Shown: in pieces, positions 8,442 to 16,627 of the stretch
Layout: each line of letters starts with the position of its first letter
Position numbering within the stretch: position 1 is the stretch's first letter
Source: Herpetosiphon sp042688385
GTDB taxonomy: Bacteria; Chloroflexota; Chloroflexia; Chloroflexales; Herpetosiphonaceae
DNA: 64,000 bases
Direction of reading: 5' to 3'
NCBI RefSeq assembly: GCF_042688385.1
Contig: NZ_JBHUPY010000012.1
Location: 248,001-312,000, forward strand
Position numbers and translations under genes: made by a program
The notes under the pieces: model-generated
Database searches by the model: none
What the model was told of the DNA's origin: nothing
What the model saw: only the letters and a program-made list of their open reading frames with translations

Positions 8442-9651
8442 TTATCGTTCAATGCTTACCTTAACCAATTTTATTATTGGGTTCTTTTTATTATTAAGTG
8501 GCTTTCTGTTGGGTTTTGACCCTGCAACTTCCGATTATCCGAGTTTTTATATTGCAGGCGAAATTGTCAAAGCAGATCATGCCCATTTGCTCTACGATAT
8601 GAACACCCAAGCCGACTATCAACAACCATATCGTGGCTTTGCACCAGGTAATGTCAGCGATCTTTTGATTTATGTCAACCCGCCACATACCGCCATTTTT
8701 ATGCTGCCCCTAACATGGATTCCCTTTACGGTATCGTTTTTTGTCTGGTATGCGATTAATTTAGCCATGCTGGCCTATTTTATGCGCCTCATTTGGAACG
8801 ATCTGGGCGCGACCGAAACGGCTAATAAATGGTTGATAATCAGCACAATTTTTGGGTTTCATACCATTGCAACCGTGCTCTATCTTGGCACATTTTCAAT
8901 TCTAATGCTTTTGGCATCCTATCAAATCTATCGTTCAAGCCAGCGCCAACAATGGTTTAAGGCAGCGTTTTGGCTCTTTATGGCGACGTTTAAGTTTCAA
9001 TTTGTGCTATTTATCGGCTTATGGATGCTTATTCAACGCTATTGGCGCGGCTTATTCTGGTTTGCGCTGATTTGCGTTGGATTTGTTGGCATCAGCAGCC
9101 TCATCTGGGGCTGGGATATGTGGCCAAATTATTTAGCCAGCGGCAGCAGCACGCTCAATCTTTTTGATCAAAATGGCATCAAACCCAGCCAAACCTTTAC
9201 CTTACGCGGAACCTTAGCTATGTGGTTTGGCGCAGAGAACAAACAATTGGTCAATACTGTTTCGCAAATTGGCTTAGGTTTAGCTGCGCTCTGTTTTGCT
9301 GGCTTAATCTGGCGCTCAGCCAAGCATCCACAGCAACAAGCATGGAATTATAGCTTGGCCATAACCTTTGGTGGCTTGTTTTCATTGCATATGTATGGCC
9401 ATGATGCCATGCTCTACATTACACCAGTACTCTTGCTCTTCCAACTCTATCAACAACGCCAACAGCCAACTTGGCTACCAAAATATTGCTTGCTTTTGCC
9501 ATGGCTCAGTTTAATTGGCAACTCGTTATTTCTTGATGGCGAATTGGGCATTCGCTTGCCAACCTTGGTTGCAATTAGTTTAGTCGTGGTCATTCTGCGC
9601 TTGCGCCCACAGTATCAGGCGATCGCGCTTGAACCAGCAAGCACAACCTAG
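8434..9651 (+). CDS. GT87/DUF2029-like membrane glycosyltransferase
   Basis: 405 aa from the ATG at 8434. The longer frame from 8296 only reads through thpR. About nine to ten hydrophobic helices. The first extracellular loop contains DYPSFYIAGE and a Tyr-rich segment, followed by VNPPHTAIFMLPLTWIP, as in GT-C proteins of the DUF2029 type (polyprenyl-phosphate mannosyltransferases). Substrate unknown. It is translationally coupled to thpR and is followed by a strong hairpin shared with the convergent comEA-like gene. Confidence 0.7.
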   Translation: MRDYRSMLTLTNFIIGFFLLLSGFLLGFDPATSDYPSFYIAGEIVKADHAHLLYDMNTQADYQQPYRGFAPGNVSDLLIYVNPPHTAIFMLPLTWIPFTVSFFVWYAINLAMLAYFMRLIWNDLGATETANKWLIISTIFGFHTIATVLYLGTFSILMLLASYQIYRSSQRQQWFKAAFWLFMATFKFQFVLFIGLWMLIQRYWRGLFWFALICVGFVGISSLIWGWDMWPNYLASGSSTLNLFDQNGIKPSQTFTLRGTLAMWFGAENKQLVNTVSQIGLGLAALCFAGLIWRSAKHPQQQAWNYSLAITFGGLFSLHMYGHDAMLYITPVLLLFQLYQQRQQPTWLPKYCLLLPWLSLIGNSLFLDGELGIRLPTLVAISLVVVILRLRPQYQAIALEPASTT

Positions 9652-9664
9652 CATTTAACCAAGC

Positions 9665-9702
9665 TTGCTTGCTGATGGTTAAGCATCACCATCAGCAAGC
9701 AA
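9665..9702. terminator. Bidirectional hairpin between convergent genes
   Basis: Perfect inverted repeat of 15 bp per arm (TTGCTTGCTGATGGT ... ACCATCAGCAAGCAA) with an 8-nt loop, lying between the GT87-like gene (+) and the comEA-like gene (-). No long T-run is present on either side; placement suggests transcription termination in both directions. Confidence 0.65.
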
Positions 9703-9705
9703 CAG

Positions 9706-10395
9706 CTATTCGACCGTAATCAGGCTTTCGATTTCCGCAAAGGTGCTCGCACCAATCCCTTTGACCTCTTGAATGGCCTCAATCGTGGCAAATGCGCCAT
9801 GCTCCTCGCGATAGGCCACAATCCGTTCGGCAATCGCTTGGCCAATTTTGGGCAAGCTTTCTAATTCAGTAGCGCTTGCCGTATTGATATTGATTAATGT
9901 TGGTTGCCGCGCAACGCTGGTTGGCGCTTGCGCAGGCACTGCCGCTTGGGGCACAGGCGTTGGCTCACTGGTTGGCGCAGGCGTTTCGCCAACAATTGGC
10001 ACATGCACATGCTGAGCATCCTGCAAATAGGCTGCTAAATTCAGCGCCTGTGAATCCGCATCGGGCTGCAAGCCACCAGCCGCCTGCACCAAATCATCAA
10101 GCCGCGCGCCAAGCGGCAACTCATAAACCCCAGGCTTAGCCACCGCGCCACTAATATATGCACCCAACAAGCCTATCGTAGGCGTTGCTTCGGCGATAGC
10201 CAGGGTCGGCGTTAATGCCAAAGTCGGCGTAATTGGCTCAAGCGTTGGCGCTTCAGTTGGCGCGCTAGTTGGCCATAAACTCAAGGCCTCCTCGCCCTCC
10301 GAGCCAGCGCTGGCGGTCGATTGCCAGAGATTCCAGCCCAAAAAGCCAGCCACGACAATTCCCAGTAGCCATTGCCAACGAATCTGTTGTAACAT
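9706..10395 (-). CDS. ComEA-like SLBB and helix-hairpin-helix DNA-binding protein
   Basis: 229 aa. One N-terminal membrane anchor (WQWLLGIVVAGFLGW) is followed by a Thr/Pro/Glu-rich stalk, an SLBB domain (GAVAKPGVYELPLG, about 80-140) and a C-terminal tandem HhH (NINTASATELESLPKIGQ ... VKGIGASTFAEI). This is the layout of ComEA, the surface DNA receptor for transformation. No comEC/comEB neighbour is visible. ATG 10395 is preferred over the upstream frame because GGGAGGTG lies just before it. Confidence 0.88.
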   Translation of the reverse strand: MLQQIRWQWLLGIVVAGFLGWNLWQSTASAGSEGEEALSLWPTSAPTEAPTLEPITPTLALTPTLAIAEATPTIGLLGAYISGAVAKPGVYELPLGARLDDLVQAAGGLQPDADSQALNLAAYLQDAQHVHVPIVGETPAPTSEPTPVPQAAVPAQAPTSVARQPTLININTASATELESLPKIGQAIAERIVAYREEHGAFATIEAIQEVKGIGASTFAEIESLITVE

Positions 10396-10461
10396 CGGCG
10401 CACCTCCCAAGCACAATTAAAAGTCTGGTATCTTTAGAGCCACAGATTGGCATTTTTTGGC

Positions 10462-11253
10462 ATGAAGGAAGCCCAATTGAAGCAAATTCGTGATCTTTTG
10501 CCCCATTTCTGCTCAATTCCGCATGGGATTTTGCAGATGGGCACACTCAACGAGCAACTCAGCGATTTAGCGCGACGTTTCGGTGGCACGCGCGAATCGT
10601 ATGCGGAAGAAGCCCCGCAACATCCAGTTGAAATTGCCGCCTTTGCGCTGGCCCAAGTGCCAGTTACCAATGAACTGTATGCGCACTGGATCAAGCATTC
10701 AGGCCAGCGTGCGCCGATTGTCTGGCATGGCTCGCAACCGCCCGCCGAGCTTGCCGCCTATCCGGTGGTCGATGTAACATGGGATGAAGCGGTGGCCTTT
10801 TGCGGCTGGCTAAGCGGCGAAGTTGGCCTAGCTCTGCGCTTGCCAAGCGAAGCAGAGTGGGAGCGAGCGGCGCGTGGCGACGATACGCGAATCTATCCGT
10901 GGGGCGATGATTTTGACCCGACGCTGATGAATATTAAAGAAAGTATGCGCGGTGGCTTAGCGCCAGTTGGCAGTTATCCACAGGCTGCAAGCCCGTTTGG
11001 GGTTTACGATTTAGCGGGCAATATTTGGGAATGGACAAACTCGCTGCAAAAATCGTATCCCTATGTTGCTGATGATGGGCGCGAAGCGCTGCAACCTGCT
11101 CCAGAAGCCGATCGGCGGCGAATTATGCGCGGTGGCTGCTGGGGTAATCCTGGCCATTTTGCCCGTAATACCTGCCGTTTTCGCTTGCCCCCTGAACGCT
11201 CGACCCATTTATTGGGCTTTCGGCTGGCCTACAACTTGCCCAAGAGTGATTAA
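10462..11253 (+). CDS. SUMF1/formylglycine-generating-enzyme-like domain protein
   Basis: 263 aa, essentially one SUMF1 (FGE-sulfatase) domain: QMGT near the N-terminus, LRLPSEAEWERAARG and YPWGDDFDP mid-protein, GNIWEWTNS, and a C-terminal RGGCWGNP followed by LLGFRLA. True formylglycine-generating enzymes carry a C-terminal Cys pair in a different context. I do not see that arrangement, so the activity is unassigned (EgtB-like or a carbohydrate-binding variant are alternatives). No sulfatase neighbours. The start is uncertain: ATG 10462 has no clear RBS, and a TTG at 10447 is in frame. Confidence 0.8.
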   Translation: MKEAQLKQIRDLLPHFCSIPHGILQMGTLNEQLSDLARRFGGTRESYAEEAPQHPVEIAAFALAQVPVTNELYAHWIKHSGQRAPIVWHGSQPPAELAAYPVVDVTWDEAVAFCGWLSGEVGLALRLPSEAEWERAARGDDTRIYPWGDDFDPTLMNIKESMRGGLAPVGSYPQAASPFGVYDLAGNIWEWTNSLQKSYPYVADDGREALQPAPEADRRRIMRGGCWGNPGHFARNTCRFRLPPERSTHLLGFRLAYNLPKSD

Positions 11254-11303
11254 TCGCTGACTGCATAATCAAGCTAATTCAATCGAAAAAAAAGCCAAAA
11301 GCG

Positions 11304-11312
11304 TGGTATAAT
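11304..11312 (+). promoter_or_regulatory. Extended -10 promoter of the phoU pair
   Basis: TGGTATAAT, an extended -10, 85 bp before the first phoU ATG. The 250-bp gap upstream of it otherwise holds an A-rich stretch and no gene. Confidence 0.6.
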
Positions 11313-11396
11313 CGCAGGCTATTCACGGGAAGCTAATTCGACATTTCAGCTACTTTATCCAGCAGGCGTAGCCTTCCTAGCGCATCGGAGGATGGT

Positions 11397-12065
11397 ATGT
11401 CACGGGAACATTACGAGCAGCAACTTCGGTCACTGAATGATGATCTCTTACGCATGGGAGCGTTGGTCGAAACCGCCATTGGCCAATCGATTCAGGCCTT
11501 AACCAACCACGACGAGGCCATGGCCCAGGATGTTATTCGCAACGATGATTTAATTGACAAAGCCCAATATGCTTTGGAAGAAAAAGCCCTCTTGCTGTTT
11601 GCAACCCAACAACCATTAGTCGCGCGTGATTTACGCTTAGTGAGTGCGATTATTACGATTGCGAGTGAGCTTGAACGCGTTGGCGATTATGCTGAAGGAA
11701 TTGCCAAAATTGCGATTCGGCAAGGCCAAACGCCAGCACTCAAGCCGCAAGCTGAAGTGCCATCGATGACCAGCAAAGCGCAAACGATGCTACGCACCGC
11801 TTTGGAATGCTATACGCGGATTGACGTTAAGCTGGCCAAAACCCTCAGCGCTGCCGATGACGAAATCGACAACCAAACCGATCGCGTTCAACGCGAAATT
11901 CTCGAAGTTATGATTGCTGATGCCAGCACTGTTGAACAAGCAACCCGTTTATTGTACGTTGTGCATAATCTCGAACGCATCGCCGACCGTGCCACCAATA
12001 TCGGTGAACGGGTTGTCTTTATGGCAACAGGGCAAATCGCCGACCTGAATGAACAACGGGCGTAA
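11397..12065 (+). CDS. phoU: PhoU-family phosphate signalling protein (copy 1)
   Basis: 222 aa all-helical PhoU with two repeats. Each carries a family motif such as RDLRLVSAIITIASELERVGD (about 81-101) and, in the second half, HNLERIADRATNIGE. PhoU bridges the Pst transporter and the PhoR kinase and dampens phosphate uptake. RBS GGAGG 6 nt before ATG. A paralogue follows 40 bp downstream. No pst or phoBR genes are in the window. Confidence 0.93.
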   Translation: MSREHYEQQLRSLNDDLLRMGALVETAIGQSIQALTNHDEAMAQDVIRNDDLIDKAQYALEEKALLLFATQQPLVARDLRLVSAIITIASELERVGDYAEGIAKIAIRQGQTPALKPQAEVPSMTSKAQTMLRTALECYTRIDVKLAKTLSAADDEIDNQTDRVQREILEVMIADASTVEQATRLLYVVHNLERIADRATNIGERVVFMATGQIADLNEQRA

Positions 12066-12105
12066 TTGAGGAACAGGTTGGCAAATTCTCTGTTGGAGGT
12101 TTTCA

Positions 12106-12795
12106 ATGGGCGTGTCTCACCGTCAAGTTTTTGATGAACAACTCACCGAGTTGCACGATGGGGTTTTTCGCGTTGGCACCATGGTTGAAGCAGCCTTATC
12201 TGAAGCGCTGCAATCAATCAAACTTTACGATCAAGCGGCGGTGCGCAAGGTTGTGCAAAACGACCAAACAATCAATCACGAGGTGCAGCGGTTGCATGAT
12301 CAAGCCCTGTTGATCATCGCAACCCAACAGCCATTAGCCCGTGATTTGCGCTTGGTGAGTGTGGTTCTCAGCCTTCTGCCAGAGCTAGAACGCATGGGTG
12401 ATTATGCGGCGACGATCTGTAAATTGCAGGAACGAATTGCTGCCACCCCCAATTTTGTGAGCGTCGCCGAAATGCCGCAGCCAATTCCGCGCTTAATTAG
12501 CGAATTGAGCCAGCGCACCAGCGAAATTTTGCATGCTGGCCTCGAAGCGTTGCGCAAAAACGATCGTAGCTTTGCCGACCGCGTAACGACGCTCGACGAT
12601 GTGATCGATCAATTGTATCGTGAGATGTTCGAAGCCACAGTTAAAATTTCAACTAGCAGCCCTGAACTGGCTGCCGCCGCCATTCACTTGCTGACCTTGG
12701 CGCATAATCTCGAACGGCTCGGCGATCGGGTTACCAACTTGGCTGAACAGATCGAATATCTGATTACGGGCAAAGTTGTGGCGCTCAATCACTAA
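12106..12795 (+). CDS. phoU: PhoU-family phosphate signalling protein (copy 2)
   Basis: 229 aa, a clear paralogue of the preceding gene, with RDLRLVSVVLSLLPELERMGD (84-104) and HNLERLGDRVTNLAE near the C-terminus. Strong RBS TTGGAGG before the ATG at 12106. The two proteins probably form hetero- or homodimers, or serve different phosphate circuits. Divergence in the first repeat suggests an old duplication. Confidence 0.93.
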   Translation: MGVSHRQVFDEQLTELHDGVFRVGTMVEAALSEALQSIKLYDQAAVRKVVQNDQTINHEVQRLHDQALLIIATQQPLARDLRLVSVVLSLLPELERMGDYAATICKLQERIAATPNFVSVAEMPQPIPRLISELSQRTSEILHAGLEALRKNDRSFADRVTTLDDVIDQLYREMFEATVKISTSSPELAAAAIHLLTLAHNLERLGDRVTNLAEQIEYLITGKVVALNH

Positions 12796-12866
12796 ATTGG
12801 GCTGGAACCTCGGGGCGTGAGCAGCGTAGTATCCTCGGATTGCATTTGCTTGGCATTGGAGGATGT

Positions 12867-13178
12867 ATGATTTGGACGTTATTGGCGTGGCTCGGCTTTT
12901 TGGCATTGCTGGGATTCGGCTGGGTTGCAGTAGCGACATTGCGTGGTGCGATCCAAGGTCGCGCAAGTATGCTCTGGCTGCTTGGCATTTGGACTGGCCT
13001 TTCAGCGCTTGGCGCACTGCTCGTTTGGCGGGCGGCGCTGCTTGAAACTTGGTCGCTTAGCTTGTGGCTAGGCTTAGCCTTGGCCGCAATCGCCCCAATT
13101 GCCTGGGTTTTGGGCAATGTTGGCAAACGCTTGCAAGCCCACGGAATCAAATTGGGCAATTTGCTCAAATTCCGCTAG
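12867..13178 (+). CDS. Small three-helix membrane protein, unknown
   Basis: 103 aa from the ATG at 12867, with GGAGG 6 nt upstream. Three hydrophobic helices (about 2-22, 36-55, 64-82) and a basic C-terminus (KRLQAHGIKLGNLLKFR). No recognised family. It lies 71 bp after the second phoU and is followed by a strong terminator, so it may be the last gene of that transcript. Confidence 0.6.
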   Translation: MIWTLLAWLGFLALLGFGWVAVATLRGAIQGRASMLWLLGIWTGLSALGALLVWRAALLETWSLSLWLGLALAAIAPIAWVLGNVGKRLQAHGIKLGNLLKFR

Positions 13179-13225
13179 CATCACAGCCATGGCTATGGCA
13201 TAATAAAGCGCCACAGTTGGCGCAG

Positions 13226-13254
13226 CGAGTCTCCAACAGGAGGCTCGTTTTTTT
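13226..13254 (+). terminator. Rho-independent terminator
   Basis: CGAGTCTCC-AACA-GGAGGCTCG, a 9-bp stem with one G-T pair, followed by seven Ts. A second small perfect hairpin (GCGCCA-CAGT-TGGCGC) sits just upstream at 13208-13223. It ends the phoU/small-membrane-protein transcript and lies only 21 bp before the MOSC gene, so attenuation of the latter is possible. Confidence 0.8.
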
Positions 13255-13275
13255 GTTTAGGCTGAGGTAGGTAGC

Positions 13276-13833
13276 ATGATCGATCTTGAATATGTTCCAA
13301 TGGAGACGCTTGAAGCTGGCTTAGACCATATTCGCCAAGCGCCCAAGAATCAAGGGGTTTTGCAATTAATCGTTCGTCGACCTGCCAGCGAGCAACGCGA
13401 AGTGCTCGATCAAGGCCAGCTTGATTTGGGCGAAGGCTTAGTTGGCGACAATTGGAAAACTCGCGGCAGTTCGCGCACCGAGGATGGTAGCTCGCACCCC
13501 GATATGCAGCTGAATATTATCAATGTACGGGCGATTGGCCTGCTCTCGCCAGATCAAGAGCGTTGGCAATTGGCTGGTGATCAATTATTTGTCGACCTTG
13601 ATTTGAGCGACGAGAATTTGCCAGCAGGCACGCGCTTGGCAATTGGCGATGCAATTATCGAGGTAACCGATCAACCACATAATGGCTGCAAAAAATTTGC
13701 CCAGCGCTATGGCCAAGATGCGATTAAGTTTGTCAATTCGGCGGTCGGCAAGGAATTGCACTTGCGCGGCATCAATGCCCGAGTTGTGCAGCCAGGCACA
13801 ATTCGCCAAGGGGATATTGTTAGCAAAATCTAA
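13276..13833 (+). CDS. MOSC-domain molybdenum/sulfur carrier protein
   Basis: 185 aa, one MOSC domain. The diagnostic Cys lies in HNGCKKFAQRYG (about 135-146), followed by LRGINARVVQPG and a GDIV near the C-terminus. MOSC proteins bind or transfer sulfur for the molybdenum cofactor or act on N-hydroxylated compounds. It stands alone between a terminator and the first copy of the small-RNA-like element, with RBS-like GAGGTAGG upstream. Confidence 0.88.
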   Translation: MIDLEYVPMETLEAGLDHIRQAPKNQGVLQLIVRRPASEQREVLDQGQLDLGEGLVGDNWKTRGSSRTEDGSSHPDMQLNIINVRAIGLLSPDQERWQLAGDQLFVDLDLSDENLPAGTRLAIGDAIIEVTDQPHNGCKKFAQRYGQDAIKFVNSAVGKELHLRGINARVVQPGTIRQGDIVSKI

Positions 13834-13853
13834 CCCTCATGGCAGGCAGGAAT

Positions 13854-13984
13854 ATAGGACTATGGGTGTGAGCAATCGTTAGGTTCTCGGTAAGCTAGGA
13901 AGGCGATACTATACACAAATCCTTCCTCCTCACACACACTCTTCTCTTCTTCAAGCGGCCCAACTGGGCCGTTTGGAGTTTTAG
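13854..13984 (+). ncRNA. Candidate small RNA, repeat element copy A
   Basis: 131-nt element found three times in the window with almost no indels. Order: ATAGGACT, 15 variable nt, CGTTAGG, 33 nt containing GTAAGCT and a conserved TACTA, a pyrimidine tract CCTTCCTCCTC (13921-13931), CACACTCTTCTCT, then a GC hairpin AAGCGGCCC-AACT-GGGCCGTTT (13953-13974) and GGAGTTTTAG. Conservation stops sharply after TTTTAG. No reading frame is conserved. A trans-acting RNA ending at the hairpin is the simplest reading. In copy A the 5' stem seen in the other two copies is poorly formed. Confidence 0.6.
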
Positions 13985-13996
13985 GGCTTTCACAGA

Positions 13997-14482
13997 TTAT
14001 TTCGGTACTGCGGCGGTTGGGCATTCACTTGCTTTGGATTCTCCAAGCAAGAGCACATACCATGTGCGATGAACTTGTTTCGATTCGGCTGGAATACCAC
14101 GACTGTTCGTGGGATCAGTAGCAATGAGCCTCAGGGTCAGTGCATCTTTTGACCACATAATCTCATCAGCATGCGCGATGTTTTGCGACCATCCTTGCTG
14201 CTGAAGATAGTTGCTGTAGGTCTGGAAGACGCTGCTTGTATTCTGCATACTGCCCATCACGACGCGGACAACCCCATAATATGGGCTTTCTTGATAATTT
14301 TCCCCACTAGTTGCCTCATAACTCAAGCGAACCGTATCAGCTGGCAAAAAGGCAACTTCCGCACGTTGTTCGATCTCATTCAGGGGATAACATGCAGCTG
14401 AGGGTGCGGCAGTGCCGCAGGCAGCAAGCACGAGCATCAAACCTAAGACCATGGATAATAGTGCAATGCGTAAATAATTCAT
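13997..14482 (-). CDS. Secreted lipoprotein, unknown function
   Basis: 161 aa. Type II signal peptide with lipobox LAAC (about 18-21), so it is predicted to be lipid-anchored outside the cytoplasmic membrane. The rest has no recognised domain. It contains a second Cys soon after the lipobox and one near the C-terminus (SECPT). ATG 14482 is preferred over the upstream frame because GAGGGAGAG precedes it at good distance. Its stop faces the 3' end of small-RNA copy A. Confidence 0.65.
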   Translation of the reverse strand: MNYLRIALLSMVLGLMLVLAACGTAAPSAACYPLNEIEQRAEVAFLPADTVRLSYEATSGENYQESPYYGVVRVVMGSMQNTSSVFQTYSNYLQQQGWSQNIAHADEIMWSKDALTLRLIATDPTNSRGIPAESKQVHRTWYVLLLGESKASECPTAAVPK

Positions 14483-14531
14483 CAGTTTCTCTCCCTCGCA
14501 CTGATTAGCAGCCAAAGTTTACTTAATTTGC

Positions 14532-14537
14532 TATACT
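14532..14537 (+). promoter_or_regulatory. Extended -10 promoter of the HicB-like gene
   Basis: TGCTATACT (TATACT with upstream TG) 33 bp before the ATG at 14570. The interval to the divergent lipoprotein gene is only 87 bp, so both promoters share this gap. Confidence 0.5.
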
Positions 14538-14569
14538 AGCGCAATCAATCTTCGCAAAGGAGAATGCTC

Positions 14570-14779
14570 ATGCGCTATGCAATTGTGATTGAACAAGGCC
14601 CAAACAATTGTTCAGGCTATATTCTCGATGTTTTAGGCTGTGTTGCCACTGGTGAAACGCCAGAAGAAGTTAAACAACTGTTGCAAGAAGCGATTGTATT
14701 CCATTTGGAAGGCGAAGAGATTCCGCCATCGACTACCTTAGTTGATTATATTGAATTTGAGCCTGAAGCCAAGGGCTAA
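14570..14779 (+). CDS. HicB-like antitoxin-family protein (orphan)
   Basis: 69 aa with the HicB N-terminal fold: RYAIVIEQGPNNCSGYILD, CVATGETPEEV, LLQEAIVFHLEGE. The usual C-terminal DNA-binding extension is missing. No HicA toxin gene lies on either side, so this is a solitary HicB-like protein and probably not part of an active toxin-antitoxin pair. ATG 14570 is better placed than ATG 14564 relative to AAGGAG. Confidence 0.75.
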   Translation: MRYAIVIEQGPNNCSGYILDVLGCVATGETPEEVKQLLQEAIVFHLEGEEIPPSTTLVDYIEFEPEAKG

Positions 14780-14785
14780 AATCAA

Positions 14786-14819
14786 CAACCCCCAGCATTT
14801 TGAAACTGACTGGGGGTTG
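14786..14819. terminator. Hairpin between convergent genes
   Basis: CAACCCCCAG and CTGGGGGTTG (10 bp perfect) separated by 14 nt, between the HicB-like gene (+) and the DUF5679 gene (-). Probably a bidirectional terminator; no strong T-run. Confidence 0.65.
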
Positions 14820-14837
14820 CCAAAGCTCATTTAGCGA

Positions 14838-15350
14838 TTAATCTTTGTTGGGCAAAAAGCGGAACATCCCTGCGCCACACACTTCGCAGGTTCCGCGCAA
14901 GGCACGGCGGCCATTTTCGGTCAACTCTTCATGAGCATCGATCATTGGCTGCTTGGCGCGACATGAGACGCAGTAGCTGCGCAACTCATCCTCATCCTCA
15001 TCATCCTCGGCTGGGGTTTCAGCTTCAGCGACTGGCTCAGTGGTTTCAGCGCTCGCAGCGTCATTGCCACCAACTTCGCGTTCCAACAATGGCGCTTCAT
15101 CAGCAACTGGCTCTGGCTCGATGGCAACCGGATCGGCTTCGACTTCGGGAGCGCTGGTCGCGACTTCAGTGGTTAAAATATCGGTTGGCAAGACGATCCG
15201 CGGTGGATCTGATGGTGGCGGCGGTGGCGGTGGCAAAATTGGAGACGAATCGATTGGTTGCAGCTTGCGCCGCACAATCACCACCACAGCGGCCAAGCCC
15301 AACAACAACGACACCCACAACCGGCGTTTGCTTTTTGGTTGGTTTCCCAT
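14838..15350 (-). CDS. Membrane-anchored DUF5679 zinc-ribbon protein
   Basis: 170 aa. Basic N-terminus, one membrane helix (LWVSLLLGLAAVVVIV), a Pro8 tract, then a long acidic Pro/Glu/Ala linker with DEDEDE. The C-terminal DUF5679 domain (about 122-167) has two Cys pairs, CVSCRAK and CEVCGAGMFRF, typical of a small zinc ribbon. Function of DUF5679 is unknown. It is common in Actinobacteria and Chloroflexi. Its start codon abuts the stop codon of the nfo gene, so the two are cotranscribed. Confidence 0.8.
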   Translation of the reverse strand: MGNQPKSKRRLWVSLLLGLAAVVVIVRRKLQPIDSSPILPPPPPPPSDPPRIVLPTDILTTEVATSAPEVEADPVAIEPEPVADEAPLLEREVGGNDAASAETTEPVAEAETPAEDDEDEDELRSYCVSCRAKQPMIDAHEELTENGRRALRGTCEVCGAGMFRFLPNKD

Positions 15351-16229
15351 TTATACCTCGCTTTGTGGTGCTGAGCTAACAACTGAGCGGCGCAAACCAC
15401 GCAGCGTTGCTAAATTGCGAATATCTGCGCTTTCATCTGGTTCTTTCGGGGTCTCTAAGGCCATCGGAATCGTTTGAAAGCGAGGATCGTTCATAATTAA
15501 CTCAAAACCGCTCAAACCCACAAATCCCTCACCAATATGGGTATGACGGTCAACGCGACTGCCAAGATCGTTCTTGGAATCGTTGAGATGGAAGGCCCGC
15601 AAGCGCTCAATGCCGATTAAACGATCAAAATGCTCAAACGTGCGTTGGTAGCTTTCGGCAGTGCGAAAATCGTAGCCAGCAGCCAAGCCATGACAGGTAT
15701 CAAAGCAAATTCCAAGCCTTGGATGACCATCGCATAGCTCGATCAAACGGGCTAGTTGCTCAAAGCTATGGCCTAAAGCTGTGCCTTGGCCAGCGGTAAT
15801 CTCAAGCAAAATTTCGGTTTCGCCAGCATTTTCGGCCAATAAGCGGCGCAATGCAGCGCCAACCCGCTCTAAGCCTGCGGCCTCGCCTGAGCCAACATGC
15901 GCGCCAGGGTGGGTGACCAACGCGCCAACCCCCAATTGCTGACAACGTTCAAGCTCCACCCGAAACGCTGCGATCGATTTTTCCCATAAGCTATCGTCGG
16001 GACTGCCTAAGTTGATCAAGTATGAATCGTGGGCAATCAAGGGTGGCATGCCAGCCTCACGATGCGCCGCCTGAAAATTAGCACAATCGGCGGCAGTTAA
16101 TGGCTTAGCATTCCATTGGCGTTGGCTTTTGGTAAAAATTTGAATCACATGACAGGTTGTGGCATGCGCGCGCTCAAAGGCTGTGTGCAAACCACCAACG
16201 GTTGAAACATGCGCTCCTAAATTGGGCAT
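15351..16229 (-). CDS. nfo: Endonuclease IV (AP endonuclease family 2)
   Basis: 292 aa TIM-barrel. Metal-binding and family motifs seen: GAHVSTVGG at the N-terminus, THPGAHVGSG, EITAGQGTALG, GICFDTCHGLAAGYD, FHLNDSKNDLGSRVDRH and HIGEGFVG. It cleaves DNA 5' to abasic sites in base excision repair. ATG 16229 is chosen; the frame could open at a TTG 21 bp earlier, but the family N-terminus fits MPNLGAHV. It lies upstream of the DUF5679 gene in the same transcript. Confidence 0.95.
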   Translation of the reverse strand: MPNLGAHVSTVGGLHTAFERAHATTCHVIQIFTKSQRQWNAKPLTAADCANFQAAHREAGMPPLIAHDSYLINLGSPDDSLWEKSIAAFRVELERCQQLGVGALVTHPGAHVGSGEAAGLERVGAALRRLLAENAGETEILLEITAGQGTALGHSFEQLARLIELCDGHPRLGICFDTCHGLAAGYDFRTAESYQRTFEHFDRLIGIERLRAFHLNDSKNDLGSRVDRHTHIGEGFVGLSGFELIMNDPRFQTIPMALETPKEPDESADIRNLATLRGLRRSVVSSAPQSEV

Positions 16230-16385
16230 GGGGTTTCTCGCTCCAAACAAGTGTCGCCTGCAATTATAGCACTTTCAAGCTATGCCTGAGATTAGGACTT
16301 GGCAGCAATTATTTATTCTTCAAAGCAGACTATAATTCCAAATAGACATTTATCAAAAAAGAATGAATGATCACCACCCTTCCGT

Positions 16386-16584
16386 CTTACAAGGGTAGGT
16401 TGTTAAGATCCCCTCACCCCAACCCCGCTCCCGTCCAACGGGCCAGGGGCTTTAACGAGGTGGTTCTTGCAAAAATCCTTGGTAAAAATGGTTGCACACC
16501 CTCGCCCGCGTTTTCGTGGGCGAGGGGGATGGGGGGTGAGGGAATATTTAACCACCACGCTTTTTTTAAACCTACCCTTATAAG
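16386..16584. repeat. MITE-like element with nested terminal inverted repeats (copy 1)
   Basis: 199 bp, no coding capacity. The outer 16-bp inverted repeats, CTTACAAGGGTAGGTT and AACCTACCCTTATAAG, differ at one position. The inner inverted repeats are CCCTCACCCC (16411) and GGGGTGAGGG (ends 16542). The core contains GGTTCTTGC and CCCTCGCCCGCGTTTT. The same core recurs twice at 25.3-25.6 kb. Structure is that of a non-autonomous mobile element; no transposase for it is in the window. Confidence 0.65.
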
Positions 16585-16627
16585 CACCCCCAAATATTCA
16601 CGTGTAGGATTGTTGTTGTTTATTTTT

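Noticed and set aside
14570..14779. HicAB toxin-antitoxin pair
   Set aside because: No hicA-like ORF lies within several hundred bp on either side; only the HicB-like protein is present.
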